This document shows, one piece after another, positions 39,788 to 39,815 of a DNA stretch of 39,815 nucleotides. The stretch is from an uncultured Prevotella sp. (GTDB lineage: Bacteria; Bacteroidota; Bacteroidia; Bacteroidales; Bacteroidaceae): positions 1 through 39,815 of the forward strand of contig ONAJ01000026.1 of the NCBI GenBank assembly GCA_900315775.1, written 5' to 3'. The position numbers and the translations under genes were made by a program. A model generated the notes under the pieces. It ran no database searches. It saw only the letters and a list, made by a program, of their open reading frames with translations, and had not been told where the DNA came from. Every line of letters starts with the position of its first letter. Position 1 is the stretch's first letter.

Positions 39788-39815
39788 TATTATATATATT
39801 ATAATATATATAATA
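39788..39815. repeat. Perfect 28-bp A/T palindrome at the window end
   Basis: Composed only of A and T with half-site TATTATATATATTA followed by its reverse complement. It reaches the last base, so the full extent is unknown. Confidence 0.9.

Larger units (their letters stand above)
39299..39815. other. Gene-free, repeat-dense region
   Basis: Beyond the microprotein start no credible gene is seen on either strand. The stretch holds the GGGGTTAG tract, a GGAGGGG hairpin, a purine-rich repeat, a hairpin beside a minus-strand promoter box, paired 17-bp palindromes, a GTTAATAT array enclosed by an inverted repeat, and a terminal AT palindrome. An ORF of 61 codons at 39399-39584 (-) is repeat-derived. 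The part beyond 39540 could be the control region of a gene outside the window. Confidence 0.7.

Overview
The window looks like chromosomal DNA of a Bacteroidales bacterium, most likely a Prevotella-type gut or rumen species. The evidence is a SusC/SusD polysaccharide locus, promoters with a TAnnTTTG -7 box (often TAACTTTG or TACCTTTG) and few Shine-Dalgarno sites, a 37-residue smalltalk-type microprotein, and purine-rich dispersed repeats of a kind I recall from Prevotella genomes. The genus is an inference from recall, not a computed placement.

Layout. 1-96: the right end of an IS3-family (IS150-like) element, with the last 19 codons of its transposase and a terminal inverted repeat. 188-3309 (+): a DUF3822 protein, queD and queE (7-deazaguanine/queuosine precursor synthesis) and a cardiolipin synthase. 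3304-7015 (-): etfB, etfA and an acyl-CoA dehydrogenase, with a clear promoter in front of etfB. 7107-13478 (-): a histidine degradation operon, ftcD/fchA fusion, hutU, hutH, hutI, with ATGA overlaps at two of its three junctions. 13506-15549 (-): a PBP4-type D,D-carboxypeptidase and rsmA; no promoter is visible between these and the hut genes. 15634-16296 (+): a PAP2 phosphatase. 16416-18746 (+): a secreted PL9 pectate lyase. 18855-18939: tRNA-Ser(UGA). 19019-22310: tauE-like permease, ridA, ybaK and an outer-membrane protein, arranged around two near-identical 91-bp bidirectional promoters. 22463-23965 (-): a Y-family DNA polymerase.

24053-37532 (+) is a complete fructan utilisation locus: a membrane-bound sugar sensor/AraC regulator, SusC, SusD, a surface lipoprotein, a lipoprotein GH32 enzyme, then after an internal promoter a periplasmic GH32, a sugar MFS transporter and a fructokinase. 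The implied pathway is surface capture and endo-cleavage of levan or inulin, SusCD import, periplasmic release of fructose, inner-membrane uptake and phosphorylation, with periplasmic fructose probably sensed by the regulator. The gene order mirrors, as I recall it, the B. thetaiotaomicron BT1754-BT1765 levan locus. Its oddest part is the regulator: it keeps the periplasmic binding domain, one membrane helix and the AraC DNA-binding domain of a hybrid two-component regulator but has no histidine kinase or receiver.

37552-39130 (+): free methionine-(R)-sulfoxide reductase and aspartate-semialdehyde dehydrogenase. 39131-39815 is repeat-dense: a bidirectional terminator, the smalltalk-type ORF, GGGGTTAG repeats, a purine-rich repeat, two 17-bp palindromes 22 bp apart, a GTTAATAT array inside a long inverted repeat, and a 28-bp perfect AT palindrome at the very end. 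No CRISPR array, phage genes or intact mobile element were seen.
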